22,683 nt of DNA from Actinomycetes bacterium (GCA_023401045.1 JAEXEM010000389.1:1-22683); one strand, 5' to 3'; numbered from the stretch's first letter, positions 6,497-13,965 are shown. Notes: a model not told the origin generated them from the sequence alone. A program made the numbers and translations.

Positions 6497-7450
6497 ATGA
6501 CGATGACGTCCCCCCGAGCGGCCGGTGCCCCCGCGGGCACCGGCCGCCCGGCCACCGCACCCCCCGTCCTGCGCCGTCGCCGCCGGCTCGGCCTCGAGGC
6601 CTACGTCTTCCTCGCGCCCGCGGTCGTCCTCATCGGCACCTTCGCCGGGTACCCGCTCGTCCGCTCGGTGTGGTTCGCGTTCAACGACGTCAACCCCTTC
6701 TCCGGGGTCCAGGGTTTCGTCGGCGTGCAGAACTTCGTCGCGCTCGTGACGGCGCCGGAGTTCGGCCAGCTCGCCCGCAACACGGTCGTCTGGACGTTCG
6801 GGGCGGTCGCGCTGCAGCTCGTCCTCGGGCTCGTCGGTGCCCACCTGCTCAACACCCGGTTCCCGCTGCGCGGGGTGTACCGCGGGCTCGCGATGATCCC
6901 CTGGGCGACGCCCAGCGTGCTCGTCGCGCTCATGTGGATCTGGATCCTCGACCCCAACCACGGCGTGCTCAACAGCGCGCTGCAGAGCCTCGGCGTCGTC
7001 GACCGCCCGATCGCCTTCCTCAGCGACTCGGCGACCGCGCTGCCGACCCTCGTCGCGGTCGACGTGTGGCAGGGCGTGCCGCTGTTCGCGGTGATGATCC
7101 TCGCGGCGCTGCAGGGCGTCGCCCCCGAGCTGCGCGAGGCCGCCGCGATGGACGGCTGCGGACCGGTCGGCGTGTTCCGGCACGTCGTGCTGCCGGCGAT
7201 CCTCCCGACGATCCTCATCACGACCCTGCTGCGTCTCATCTGGACGGCGAACTACGTCGACCTCGTCCTCATCATGACCGGCGGCGGCCCGGGCATCGCC
7301 TCGACGACGCTCTCGCTGCAGTCGTACGTCACCGCGTACAAGGCGATGGACTTCGGCTTCGGTGCCGCGTACGCGGTGCTGCAGGCCGCCGTGCTGTCCG
7401 TGCTGGTCGTCCTCTACATCCGGCTCACCTCGAAGGGGGCGCGCCGATGA
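6497..7450 (+). CDS. Sugar ABC transporter permease (MalF/UgpA type)
   Basis: A 317-residue inner-membrane permease. A basic cytoplasmic N-terminus (RRRRRLG) leads into the first helix (VFLAPAVVLIGTFAGYPLVR), with about six hydrophobic segments in all. The cytoplasmic EAA loop, which contacts the ATPase, is ELREAAAMDGCGPVGVFRHV at about residues 210-230. The TGGGPG motif and the WTANYVDLVL segment are typical of MalF-like subunits. The ATG lies one base after the binding-protein stop codon, indicating translational coupling; an ATG two codons later is an alternative. It should pair with the next gene product. No ATP-binding subunit is encoded in this window. Confidence 0.92.
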   Translation: MTMTSPRAAGAPAGTGRPATAPPVLRRRRRLGLEAYVFLAPAVVLIGTFAGYPLVRSVWFAFNDVNPFSGVQGFVGVQNFVALVTAPEFGQLARNTVVWTFGAVALQLVLGLVGAHLLNTRFPLRGVYRGLAMIPWATPSVLVALMWIWILDPNHGVLNSALQSLGVVDRPIAFLSDSATALPTLVAVDVWQGVPLFAVMILAALQGVAPELREAAAMDGCGPVGVFRHVVLPAILPTILITTLLRLIWTANYVDLVLIMTGGGPGIASTTLSLQSYVTAYKAMDFGFGAAYAVLQAAVLSVLVVLYIRLTSKGARR

Positions 7451-8301
7451 GCGCCATCGCCTCCCGGCTCCCGGTCGCCGCCGCGGCCCGGCGCACCGCC
7501 CTGTACGTCATGCTCGCGGTCTGGATGGCCGCCATCCTCGGGCCGTACGTCGTCATGCTCCTCACGTCGCTCACGCCGTCCTCGCAGCTCGCGGCCGCCG
7601 GTGCGTCCCTGTGGCCGAGCGAGGTGAGCACCGACTCCTACCGTGAGCTGCTCTCGGGCACGCCGTTCCTCACGTACCTGCGCAACAGCCTGCTCGTCGC
7701 CGCGGTCGCGGTGCCGCTGGCCCTGGCCTGCGCCAGCGGGGCGGCCATCGCGCTGTCGCGGTTCGAGTTCGTGGGCCGGCAGTTCTTCATGACGGCGGTG
7801 CTCGTCGCCCAGCTCCTGCCGGCGGTGCTGCTCGTCGTGTCCCTGCAGGGCCAGCTGCGGGTGTTCAACCTGCTCGACAACGTGCTCGGCCTCGCGCTCG
7901 TGCACGCCGCGTTCGCGACGCCGTTCGCGACGTGGCTGCTCAAGGGCTTCCTCGACTCGGTCCCGCGCGAGCTCGAGGAGTCCGGCCGGATCGACGGCGC
8001 GAGCTCCTGGCAGGTCGTGCGGCTCATCATCCTGCCGCTGCTCGCCCCGGGCATGGTCGCCGCCGGGACGTACATCTTCATCCTGTCGTGGAACGAGTTC
8101 CTCTACGCGCTCACCTTCATGCAGTCGACCGAGACCCGGACGCTGCCCATCGGCCTGCACCTGTTCATCGGCGAGTACCAGATCCGCTGGGACCTGCTGA
8201 CGGCCGGCGGCGTGCTCGCGGTCCTCCCGGTCATCGCCGGGTTCCTCATCGTCCAGAAGCGCCTCGTCGCGGGTCTCGCGGCCGGCGCGGTCAAGGGGTG
8301 A
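7447..8301 (+). CDS. Sugar ABC transporter permease (MalG/UgpE type)
   Basis: A 284-residue inner-membrane permease and partner of the preceding subunit. The ATG overlaps the previous stop in an ATGA. The first helix is at about 18-38 (LYVMLAVWMAAILGPYVVML), followed by the SLTPSSQL stretch common in MalG-type subunits. The EAA loop is ELEESGRIDGASSWQVVRLI at about residues 175-194, and FILSWNEFLYALTF is characteristic. The same frame is open upstream through the previous gene, but that part is an arginine-rich shadow. The lack of an adjacent ATPase suggests use of a shared ATPase of the MsiK type (known in actinobacteria; inferred here). Confidence 0.92.
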   Translation: MSAIASRLPVAAAARRTALYVMLAVWMAAILGPYVVMLLTSLTPSSQLAAAGASLWPSEVSTDSYRELLSGTPFLTYLRNSLLVAAVAVPLALACASGAAIALSRFEFVGRQFFMTAVLVAQLLPAVLLVVSLQGQLRVFNLLDNVLGLALVHAAFATPFATWLLKGFLDSVPRELEESGRIDGASSWQVVRLIILPLLAPGMVAAGTYIFILSWNEFLYALTFMQSTETRTLPIGLHLFIGEYQIRWDLLTAGGVLAVLPVIAGFLIVQKRLVAGLAAGAVKG

Positions 8302-8335
8302 TCGGCACCCGAGCACCTCGCGCCCCCGACCGGCA

Positions 8336-8365
8336 GCACCTGCACCACTCGCACCTGCACCACCC
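8336..8365. repeat. Tandem duplication of a 15-bp unit
   Basis: GCACCTGCACCACTC at 8336-8350 is followed directly by a copy differing at one base (8351-8365). It lies in the 79-nt gap between the second permease gene and the dehydratase gene, just before the latter's ribosome site. Probably a slippage duplication; it changes the leader length. Confidence 0.7.
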
Positions 8366-8380
8366 GAGAGGACCCCGTCC

Positions 8381-9469
8381 GTGAAGATCGAGAGCATCGA
8401 GTACCAGCTGTCCCGTCTGCCCCTGCCGAAGGGCACGTGGGGCGACCAGATCCACGTCGTCACCCACATCGAGATCATCACCGCGCACCTCACCACGGAC
8501 ACCGGGGTCGTGGGCGTGGGCCTCTCGCACACCTCCGGCGTCGGCGGCCGCGCGATGATGGCCATGCTCGAGGAGCTGACCCCCACGCTCATCGGCCAGG
8601 AGGTCGCGGCGGTTCCGCTCTGGCACCGGTCGTGGCAGTACCTGCGCGACAACGGCCCGGGCGGCACGACGACGCTCGCGCTCGCGGCCGTCGACATCGC
8701 CGTGTGGGACGCGCTCGCCAAGGAGCGGGGCGTGCCGCTGGCCGACCTGCTGGGCCGGGTGCGCGACAGGGTGCCGCTCTACGGGTCGGGCATCAACCTC
8801 AACCTCTCCGCCGAGGAGGTCGTCGAGCAGGTCAAGGGCTGGAAGGCCGACGGGTACTTCGCCGCGAAGGTCAAGGTCGGCAAGCCGGACCTCGAGGAGG
8901 ACGTCGAGCGTCTGACGAGGATCCGCGAGGCCGTGGGGATGTTCCCGCTCATGGTCGACGCCAACCAGGGGTGGACCCTCGGGCAGGCCGTGCAGGCGAT
9001 GGCCCGGTTCGAGCACCTCGGGCTCTACTGGGTGGAGGAGCCGCTGCGGGTCGACGACGTCGTGTCCCACCAGCGGCTGCGCGCCCGCTCGACGACGCCG
9101 ATCGGGCTGGGCGAGAACGTCTACACGCTGCAGCAGTTCAACCAGTACCTCGCCAACGACGCGTGCGACTTCGTGCAGGCCGACCTCGGGCGCGTCGGTG
9201 GCATCACGCCCTACCTCGACATCGCCGCGCTGGCGCGCGCCTACTGCGCGCCGATGGCCCCGCACTTCGTCGTCGAGCTGTCCGGGCACGTGCTGTGCTC
9301 GGTGCCGAACGCGCTGTGCGGCGAGATGACCGACGGCGGCACCCTGTCCGAGCTCGGCGCGATCCTGCCGCAGCCGCCGCAGCGCGGGTTCTACGTGCCG
9401 CGGGACGTGCCGGGGCACGGGCTGGAGCTCGACACCGAGTACCTCGCGGCCCACCGCGTGGAGGTGTGA
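8381..9469 (+). CDS. Mandelate-racemase-type enolase superfamily dehydratase, probably acting on an acid sugar
   Basis: A 362-residue enolase-superfamily enzyme. All mandelate-racemase-subgroup active-site positions can be placed: the KxK motif K163/K165 (AKVKVG), metal ligands D193 (VDANQGW), E219 (YWVEEPL) and E245 (GENVY), the D268/H295 dyad (QADLG, APHF) and E315 (CGEM). These lie within two residues of mandelate racemase numbering. Members abstract the proton alpha to a carboxylate; most are dehydratases that turn aldonates into 2-keto-3-deoxy acids, so that is the likely role here, feeding the aldolase encoded two genes later. The GTG at 8381 starts the characteristic KIESIEYQLSRLPLP; GAGAGGA lies upstream. 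The next gene starts 3 nt after the stop codon. Substrate unknown; L-fuconate-like, galactonate-like or other acids are possible. Confidence 0.92.
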   Translation: MKIESIEYQLSRLPLPKGTWGDQIHVVTHIEIITAHLTTDTGVVGVGLSHTSGVGGRAMMAMLEELTPTLIGQEVAAVPLWHRSWQYLRDNGPGGTTTLALAAVDIAVWDALAKERGVPLADLLGRVRDRVPLYGSGINLNLSAEEVVEQVKGWKADGYFAAKVKVGKPDLEEDVERLTRIREAVGMFPLMVDANQGWTLGQAVQAMARFEHLGLYWVEEPLRVDDVVSHQRLRARSTTPIGLGENVYTLQQFNQYLANDACDFVQADLGRVGGITPYLDIAALARAYCAPMAPHFVVELSGHVLCSVPNALCGEMTDGGTLSELGAILPQPPQRGFYVPRDVPGHGLELDTEYLAAHRVEV

Positions 9470-9472
9470 CCC

Positions 9473-10297
9473 GTGGCCGACGCACTGTTCGGGCTCGACG
9501 GCAAGGTCGTCGTCGTCACCGGCGCCCTCGGGCAGCTGGGGTCGGCGCTCACCCGTGAGCTGCTCGACCGGGGCGCCCGCGTCGCAGCGCTCGCCCGCAC
9601 GGCGCCGGCGGCCGCCTCCGCGGCCCTGGGCGACCTCGCCGGCCACCCGCACCTGCGGTACGCGTCCGTCGACATCACCGACGCCGACAGCATCGAGCGC
9701 GGGTTGGACGAGGTGCTCGCCCCCTGGGGCGCACCCGACGGACTGGTGAACAACGCCGGCATCGACACCCAGCCGAGCGCGCCCCCGGAGGTCTCGGGGC
9801 CGTTCGAGCAGTTCCCCGTCGAGGTGTTCCGCGAGGTCGTCGACACGAACCTCACCGGCACGTTCCTCATGACGCAGGCCGTCGGGCGGCGCATGCGCGA
9901 GGCCGGCAGGCCCGGGTCGATCGTCAACGTCGGGTCGATCTACGGCATGGTCTCGCCCGTCCAGGACATCTACGCCTACCAGGAGGAGCAGACGGGCGTC
10001 CCGTTCATCAAGCCCGTCGCGTACGCGGCGTCGAAGTCCGGGGTCTACAACCTCACGCGGTACTGCGCCACGTACTGGGGTCGCCAGGGCATCCGGGTCA
10101 ACACGCTGACGCCCTCGGGCATCGGGAGGGACACCCAGGACGAGACGTTCCGCGCCAACTACACCGCTCGCATCCCGATCGGGCGGATGGCGTCGACGGA
10201 CGACTTCCTCGCCCCGGTGGTCTACCTGCTCGGGGACGGGTCGCGGTACATGACGGGGGCGAACCTCGTCGTCGACGGTGGGTGGACGGCGTGGTGA
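9473..10297 (+). CDS. SDR-family NAD(P)-dependent oxidoreductase
   Basis: A 274-residue short-chain dehydrogenase. The Rossmann glycine motif is TGALGQLG (16-23), NNAG is at 94-97, N127 sits in DTNLTG, the catalytic Ser is S156 (VGSIYG), and the YxxxK is Y185/K189. Classical SDRs have about 12 residues between the catalytic Ser and Tyr; here there are 28, because of an insertion (DIYAYQEEQTGVPFIK) that may shape the substrate pocket. This extended spacing and the LTRYCATYWGRQGIRVN segment recall the PtmA-like SDRs of nonulosonate and sugar-modification loci. The GTG at 9473 has GGAGG about 8 nt upstream. Likely oxidises a sugar, a sugar acid or the keto-deoxy intermediate in the pathway (inferred). 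Its stop overlaps the aldolase start. Confidence 0.9.
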   Translation: MADALFGLDGKVVVVTGALGQLGSALTRELLDRGARVAALARTAPAAASAALGDLAGHPHLRYASVDITDADSIERGLDEVLAPWGAPDGLVNNAGIDTQPSAPPEVSGPFEQFPVEVFREVVDTNLTGTFLMTQAVGRRMREAGRPGSIVNVGSIYGMVSPVQDIYAYQEEQTGVPFIKPVAYAASKSGVYNLTRYCATYWGRQGIRVNTLTPSGIGRDTQDETFRANYTARIPIGRMASTDDFLAPVVYLLGDGSRYMTGANLVVDGGWTAW

Positions 10298-11190
10298 CCG
10301 ACCTCGAGCGGATCTTCTCCGCGCTCGTCACCCCGACGCGGGCGGACGACTCGATCGACCTCGACGTGCTCGCCGAGGTCGTCGAGGAGCAGTTCGCGCG
10401 TGGCGTCGAGGGGTTCTACTGCTGCGGCTCGTCGGGCGAGGCGCTCCTGCTCGCACCCGACGAGCGGCAGCAGGTCGTCGAGCGTGTGACCCGGCAGGTC
10501 GCCGGGCGCGTGCCGGTCGTCGCGCACGTCGGCACGGCGAGCACCGCGCTCACGGTCGAGCTCGCGCGGGCCGCGCAGGAGTCCGGCGTCACGGCGGTCT
10601 CGATGATCCCGCCGTACTACTACGCGTTCACGGCCGCCGAGATCGAGCGGTACTACCTCGACGTCGTCGAGGCCGTCGAGCTGCCGGTGCTGCTCTACAA
10701 CATCCCGCAGTTCACGCGCGTCGCGTTCGACAAGACCAACGCCTCGACGCTGCTGGGACACCCGCGCGTGGTCGGCATGAAGCACACCGACCACAACCTC
10801 TACTCGCTCGAGCGCCTCGTCTCGGCGTTCCCGCAGAAGGTCTTCGTCAACGGGTTCGACGAGCAGTACCTCTCGGCCCTCACGGTCGGCGCGCGCGCGA
10901 CCATCGGCACCACGGTCAACATCCAGCCGGAGCTCTTCGCACGGGTGCGTGCCCGGTTCGACGCCGGCGACCTCGCCGGTGCGCGCCGAACCCAGGAGCA
11001 GATCAACGAGGTCGTCGAGACCCTCGTCGCGCACGGGGTGTTCCAGTCCGCGAAGTACCTGGCCTGCGCGCGCGGCGCGGTCACCGGTGACTGCCGGCGG
11101 CCCTTCCGCCCGCTGGACGACGACGACCGCGCCGCGCTGGACGCGCTCGCCGGGCGCATCCGCGCCTGGGTCGAGGACGACCGGTCGTGA
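10294..11190 (+). CDS. Dihydrodipicolinate synthase / N-acetylneuraminate lyase family aldolase
   Basis: A 298-residue class I pyruvate-dependent aldolase-type TIM barrel. Motifs include GSSGE at 45-49, IPPYYYAF at 105-112, YNIP with the catalytic Tyr Y135, and GMKHT with the Schiff-base Lys K163. In E. coli N-acetylneuraminate lyase the equivalents are Y137 and K165, and the NGFDEQYLSALTVGA segment also resembles that group more than true DapA. The enzyme probably cleaves a 2-keto-3-deoxy acid made by the upstream dehydratase into pyruvate and an aldehyde (inferred). The GTG at 10294 overlaps the SDR stop codon as GTGA and is preferred over GTGs at 10282 and 10291. A 132-nt gap with strong hairpins follows. 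Confidence 0.9.
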   Translation: MTDLERIFSALVTPTRADDSIDLDVLAEVVEEQFARGVEGFYCCGSSGEALLLAPDERQQVVERVTRQVAGRVPVVAHVGTASTALTVELARAAQESGVTAVSMIPPYYYAFTAAEIERYYLDVVEAVELPVLLYNIPQFTRVAFDKTNASTLLGHPRVVGMKHTDHNLYSLERLVSAFPQKVFVNGFDEQYLSALTVGARATIGTTVNIQPELFARVRARFDAGDLAGARRTQEQINEVVETLVAHGVFQSAKYLACARGAVTGDCRRPFRPLDDDDRAALDALAGRIRAWVEDDRS

Positions 11191-11194
11191 CGAC

Positions 11195-11257
11195 CGCCCA
11201 CCCCGCCGACGGCATGCGTCCCCCCGGCGCGGCCCCGGCGGGGTGGGCGCCCCACCC
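11195..11257 (+). promoter_or_regulatory. Two mutually exclusive RNA hairpins in the operon gap
   Basis: A 13-bp perfect stem can form between 11195-11207 and 11237-11249 (29-nt loop). The right arm can instead fold forward: GGGTGGG at 11241-11247 with CCCACCC at 11251-11257 (3-nt loop). The two cannot coexist, as in attenuators. No T tract follows. It could also be an mRNA-processing or stability element separating the aldolase and isomerase cistrons. Confidence 0.45.
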
Positions 11258-11322
11258 GGCGCTGCGCCCGTGACGTCGCGCCCACCCTGCGCCGCCCCGC
11301 GGCGCCCGTTGTCGAAGGAGAC

Positions 11323-12960
11323 ATGTTGAGCAGCTACGCCTTTCCCGTCCTGCCCCCCGAGCCGCAGGCCGCGCCCCGCACCGCCTACCTCGTCGCCTCC
11401 GGCGACCTCCGCGAGTCCGCCAACCGGGCCGGCTGGGCGACGCAGGTCGAGCTCGAGCGCATCGTCACCGAGGCCTTCGCCGAGCAGGGCTGGGACCTTG
11501 TGCGCGCGCACGACGTCGACCCGGCGACCGGCCACGGCTTCATCTCGAGCCAGCGCATGGGGCTCGAGGTCTTCGCGAGCATCCCGCCGGACGCGCCCCT
11601 CGTCGTCGCCGAGGCGGTGTGGCAGTACAGCCACCACGTGCTCGCGGGGCTGCGGACGCACCGCGGCCCGGTGCTCACGGTGGCGAACTTCGCGGGCGAC
11701 TGGCCCGGGCTCGTCGGCCTCCTCGGGCTCAACGCGGGCATGACGAAGATGGGGCGCGACTACTCGACCGTCTGGACGGTCGACGGCACCGACGCGTGGT
11801 TCCGCGAGGCGGTCGCCTCCTGGTTGACGACGTGGCGCATCGAGCACGACGCGTCGCACGTGCACCCCCTGTCGCTGCCGGCGGGAGCCGAGACGGACCT
11901 CGGGCGCGCGCTCGCCACGCAGCTGCTGCGGGAGAAGGCGATCATCGGCGTCTTCGACGAGGGCTGCATGGGCATGTACAACGCGATCATCGACGACGAG
12001 CTGCTCAACCCGGCCGGCATCTACAAGGAGCGGCTCTCGCAGTCGGCGCTGTGGGCCGAGATGCTGCGGGTCGACGACGCGGACGCCGACGCGGTGCACC
12101 AGTGGCTGCTCGACGCCGGCATGACGTTCCGCCTGGGCACGGACGACGCGACGGAGCTCACGCGTGAGCAGCTGCAGTGGCAGTACAAGATGTACGTCGC
12201 GGCGCTGCGGATCGCCGACGACTTCGGCCTCGACGCGGTCGGCATCCAGTACCAGCAGGGCCTCAAGGACGTGTGCCCGGCGTCCGACCTCGCCGAGGGG
12301 CTGCTCAACAACGTCGAGCGGCCGCCGGTGCGCTCGCGCGACGGGTCGCGCGTGCTGTGGGAGGGGGCGCCCCTGCCGCACTTCAACGAGGCGGACGAAG
12401 GGGTCGCGGTCGACGCCGTCGTCACCACCAGGGTGTGGACGGCCATGGGCCTCGACCCGGCGACGACCCTCCACGACGTGCGGTGGGGCGACACCTACGG
12501 GGACGAGTTCGTGTGGGTGTGGGAGATCTCCGGCTCGGTGCCCGCCTCCCACCTCACCGGCGGCTACGCCGGCGCCGAGGGGTGGCGGCAGGACCCGGTG
12601 TTCTTCCCCGCCGGGGGATCGACGCTCAACGGCGTCTGCCGGGCCGGGGAGGTCGTCTGGTCGCGCGTGTACATCGCCGACGGCCGGCTGCACGTCGACA
12701 TGGGCCGCGCCACCGCCGTCGACCTGCCGGCGGCCGAGACCGAGCGTCGCCGGCAGGCGACGAACCCGGAGTGGCCGATCATGCACGCGGTGCTGCACGG
12801 GGTGAGCCGCGACCAGTTCATGGCCCGGCACAAGGCGAACCACCTCAACGTCGCCTACGCCCCCGACGCCGCGACGGCCGACGCGGCGTTCGTCGCGAAG
12901 GCGGCGATGTTCGAGGGCATGGGCCTCGAGGTGCACGTCTGCGGCGACGTCGCCGTCTGA
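11323..12960 (+). CDS. L-fucose/L-arabinose isomerase family protein
   Basis: A 545-residue protein resembling L-fucose isomerase-fold enzymes. Recognisable parts are the N-terminal TAYLVASGDLRESANR, the central GDWPGLVGLLGLNAGM, the FDEGCMGMYNAI segment with a candidate catalytic/metal Glu, GIQYQQGLKDVCPASDLAEG, and the C-terminal HGVSRDQFMARHKANHLNV with candidate metal His. Characterised members interconvert aldoses and ketoses with Mn(II), but this sequence is a divergent branch, so the sugar is unknown and isomerase activity is inferred. The ATG at 11323 has GAAGGAG just upstream. It is separated from the aldolase gene by a hairpin-rich gap and from the next gene by another strong hairpin, so its dosage may be set separately. 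Confidence 0.87.
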   Translation: MLSSYAFPVLPPEPQAAPRTAYLVASGDLRESANRAGWATQVELERIVTEAFAEQGWDLVRAHDVDPATGHGFISSQRMGLEVFASIPPDAPLVVAEAVWQYSHHVLAGLRTHRGPVLTVANFAGDWPGLVGLLGLNAGMTKMGRDYSTVWTVDGTDAWFREAVASWLTTWRIEHDASHVHPLSLPAGAETDLGRALATQLLREKAIIGVFDEGCMGMYNAIIDDELLNPAGIYKERLSQSALWAEMLRVDDADADAVHQWLLDAGMTFRLGTDDATELTREQLQWQYKMYVAALRIADDFGLDAVGIQYQQGLKDVCPASDLAEGLLNNVERPPVRSRDGSRVLWEGAPLPHFNEADEGVAVDAVVTTRVWTAMGLDPATTLHDVRWGDTYGDEFVWVWEISGSVPASHLTGGYAGAEGWRQDPVFFPAGGSTLNGVCRAGEVVWSRVYIADGRLHVDMGRATAVDLPAAETERRRQATNPEWPIMHAVLHGVSRDQFMARHKANHLNVAYAPDAATADAAFVAKAAMFEGMGLEVHVCGDVAV

Positions 12961-12978
12961 CCGGGGCCCACGGACACA

Positions 12979-13008
12979 GGCCGCCCGGGTCGCACGGCCC
13001 GGGCGGCC
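12979..13008 (+). terminator. Strong hairpin after the isomerase-family gene
   Basis: GGCCGCCCGGG at 12979-12989 and CCCGGGCGGCC at 12998-13008 form a perfect 11-bp GC stem with an 8-nt loop, 18 nt after the stop codon. There is no T tract. It may terminate part of the transcripts or protect the upstream mRNA, lowering expression of the following UPF0303 gene. Confidence 0.55.
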
Positions 13009-13043
13009 ACCCGGCCGCGGCCGGCGGAGAGGAAGGACGTCCC

Positions 13044-13529
13044 ATGGGAGACGACGCGGACCTGGTCGTGCGGCTCGAGGATGAGCTGCGCACGGTCACC
13101 GTCACGCGGTTCGGGCACGACGACGCCTGGTGGCTGGGCACGTGGCTGTGGCGGACGGCCGCCGCGCGGGACCTGCCCGTCGTCGTCGACGTGCGCCGCG
13201 GCGAGCACCAGCTGTTCCACGCCGCTCGTGAGAGGACCTGCGCCGACCACGACGGCTGGGTCGAGCGGAAGTCGCGCACGGTCCGGCGGTTCGGCACGGC
13301 GTCGTACGTCGTGGGCCGCCGGCTCGCCGCCAAGGGCCAGACGCTCGCCGACTACGGGCTCGACCCTGCGCGGTACGCCACGGCGGGCGGCTGCGTGCCC
13401 GTCGTCGTCGACGGCGCCGGGCCGGTCGGCACCCTCGCGGTGTCGGGCCTGCCCCAGGCCGACGACCACGCGCTCGCCGTCGAGGCGCTGCGCGCCCTGC
13501 GGGCCGCCCAGGAGGCGGGCGAGGTCTGA
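13044..13529 (+). CDS. UPF0303 family protein with haem-degrading (GlcG/HbpS-like) domain
   Basis: A 161-residue protein of the UPF0303/YBR137W-like family, which shares the PF03928-type domain with GlcG and HbpS. Typical segments are FGHDDAWWLGTWL, LPVVVDVRRGEHQLFHAA, DHDGWVERKSRTVRRFG, GGCVPVVVDGAGPVGTLAVSGLPQADDHALAVEAL. Despite the domain name its biochemical role is unclear; members are often found next to sugar-catabolism genes, as here. The ATG at 13044 has GAGAGGAAGG upstream and begins the conserved part; the frame is open upstream only as a shadow of the isomerase gene. It is the last gene of the carbohydrate locus and is followed by a strong terminator. Confidence 0.87.
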   Translation: MGDDADLVVRLEDELRTVTVTRFGHDDAWWLGTWLWRTAAARDLPVVVDVRRGEHQLFHAARERTCADHDGWVERKSRTVRRFGTASYVVGRRLAAKGQTLADYGLDPARYATAGGCVPVVVDGAGPVGTLAVSGLPQADDHALAVEALRALRAAQEAGEV

Positions 13530-13544
13530 CCGACGGCGGTCACC

Positions 13545-13569
13545 ACCCCCAGGGCTCAGCCCTGGGGGT
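13545..13569. terminator. Bidirectional terminator with 12-bp arms
   Basis: ACCCCCAGGGCT at 13545-13556 and AGCCCTGGGGGT at 13558-13569 are perfect complements around a single C (loop effectively a few bases). It lies 15 nt after the UPF0303 stop codon and covers the last codons and stop of the convergent membrane-protein gene. Confidence 0.8.
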
Positions 13570-13792
13570 CCGCCGCCTCCCGCCGTCGGGCGACGAGGAC
13601 GACGAGCGCCCAGGCAGCGCCGATCCCGGCGACGACCGTGACGACGACGGCCGCACCCTCACCCACCGAGACCTGCTCCGGTCGGTGCACGAGGTCGCGG
13701 ACCAGCGAGGCGACGACGGACACGACGGTGCAGCTGATGAGCACCGGCCACGGGCGGCGACGGATCAGGCTCCCTGCGGTGGGGACGGTCAT
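13556..13792 (-). CDS. Small two-helix membrane protein, unknown function
   Basis: A 78-residue protein with two predicted membrane helices, at about 16-33 (PVLISCTVVSVVASLV) and 47-68 (GAAVVVTVVAGIGAAWALVVLV), a short loop between them, and a charged C-terminus (RRREAADPQG). GGAGG lies 11 nt before the ATG, slightly far. Its final codons and stop fall in the arm of the bidirectional terminator, so the DNA serves both purposes. No family recognised. Confidence 0.65.
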   Translation of the reverse strand: MTVPTAGSLIRRRPWPVLISCTVVSVVASLVRDLVHRPEQVSVGEGAAVVVTVVAGIGAAWALVVLVARRREAADPQG

Positions 13793-13959
13793 GCGGTCAG
13801 CGTCCTCCGTGCCGGCCCTGCGGCGCGTGGGTCGTTGGTCACCTCAGCGCGCGGCCGGTCCGGACGCGCCGGCGCTCAACCGAAGGCGCTCCGGGTGCCC
13901 TCCAACGTTCGGGAGCGGACTCACCCGCAAGGACGCGTCGTCATAACGGCGCCGGTGGC

Positions 13960-13965
13960 TACGCT
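13960..13965 (+). promoter_or_regulatory. -10 box TACGCT, leaderless-type promoter of hsdR
   Basis: TACGCT is followed by 7 nt and then the ATG at 13973, with no Shine-Dalgarno sequence. A weak -35 (TCGTCA at 13938-13943) is spaced 16 nt. Transcription would begin at or next to the A of the start codon. The 13793-13959 stretch upstream holds no gene I can support. Confidence 0.5.

Noticed and set aside
10222..12936. 904-residue open frame on the minus strand
   Set aside because: It is antisense to the aldolase and isomerase genes, shows low-complexity Arg/Val/Asp content and no domain; long antisense frames are expected at this G/C content.
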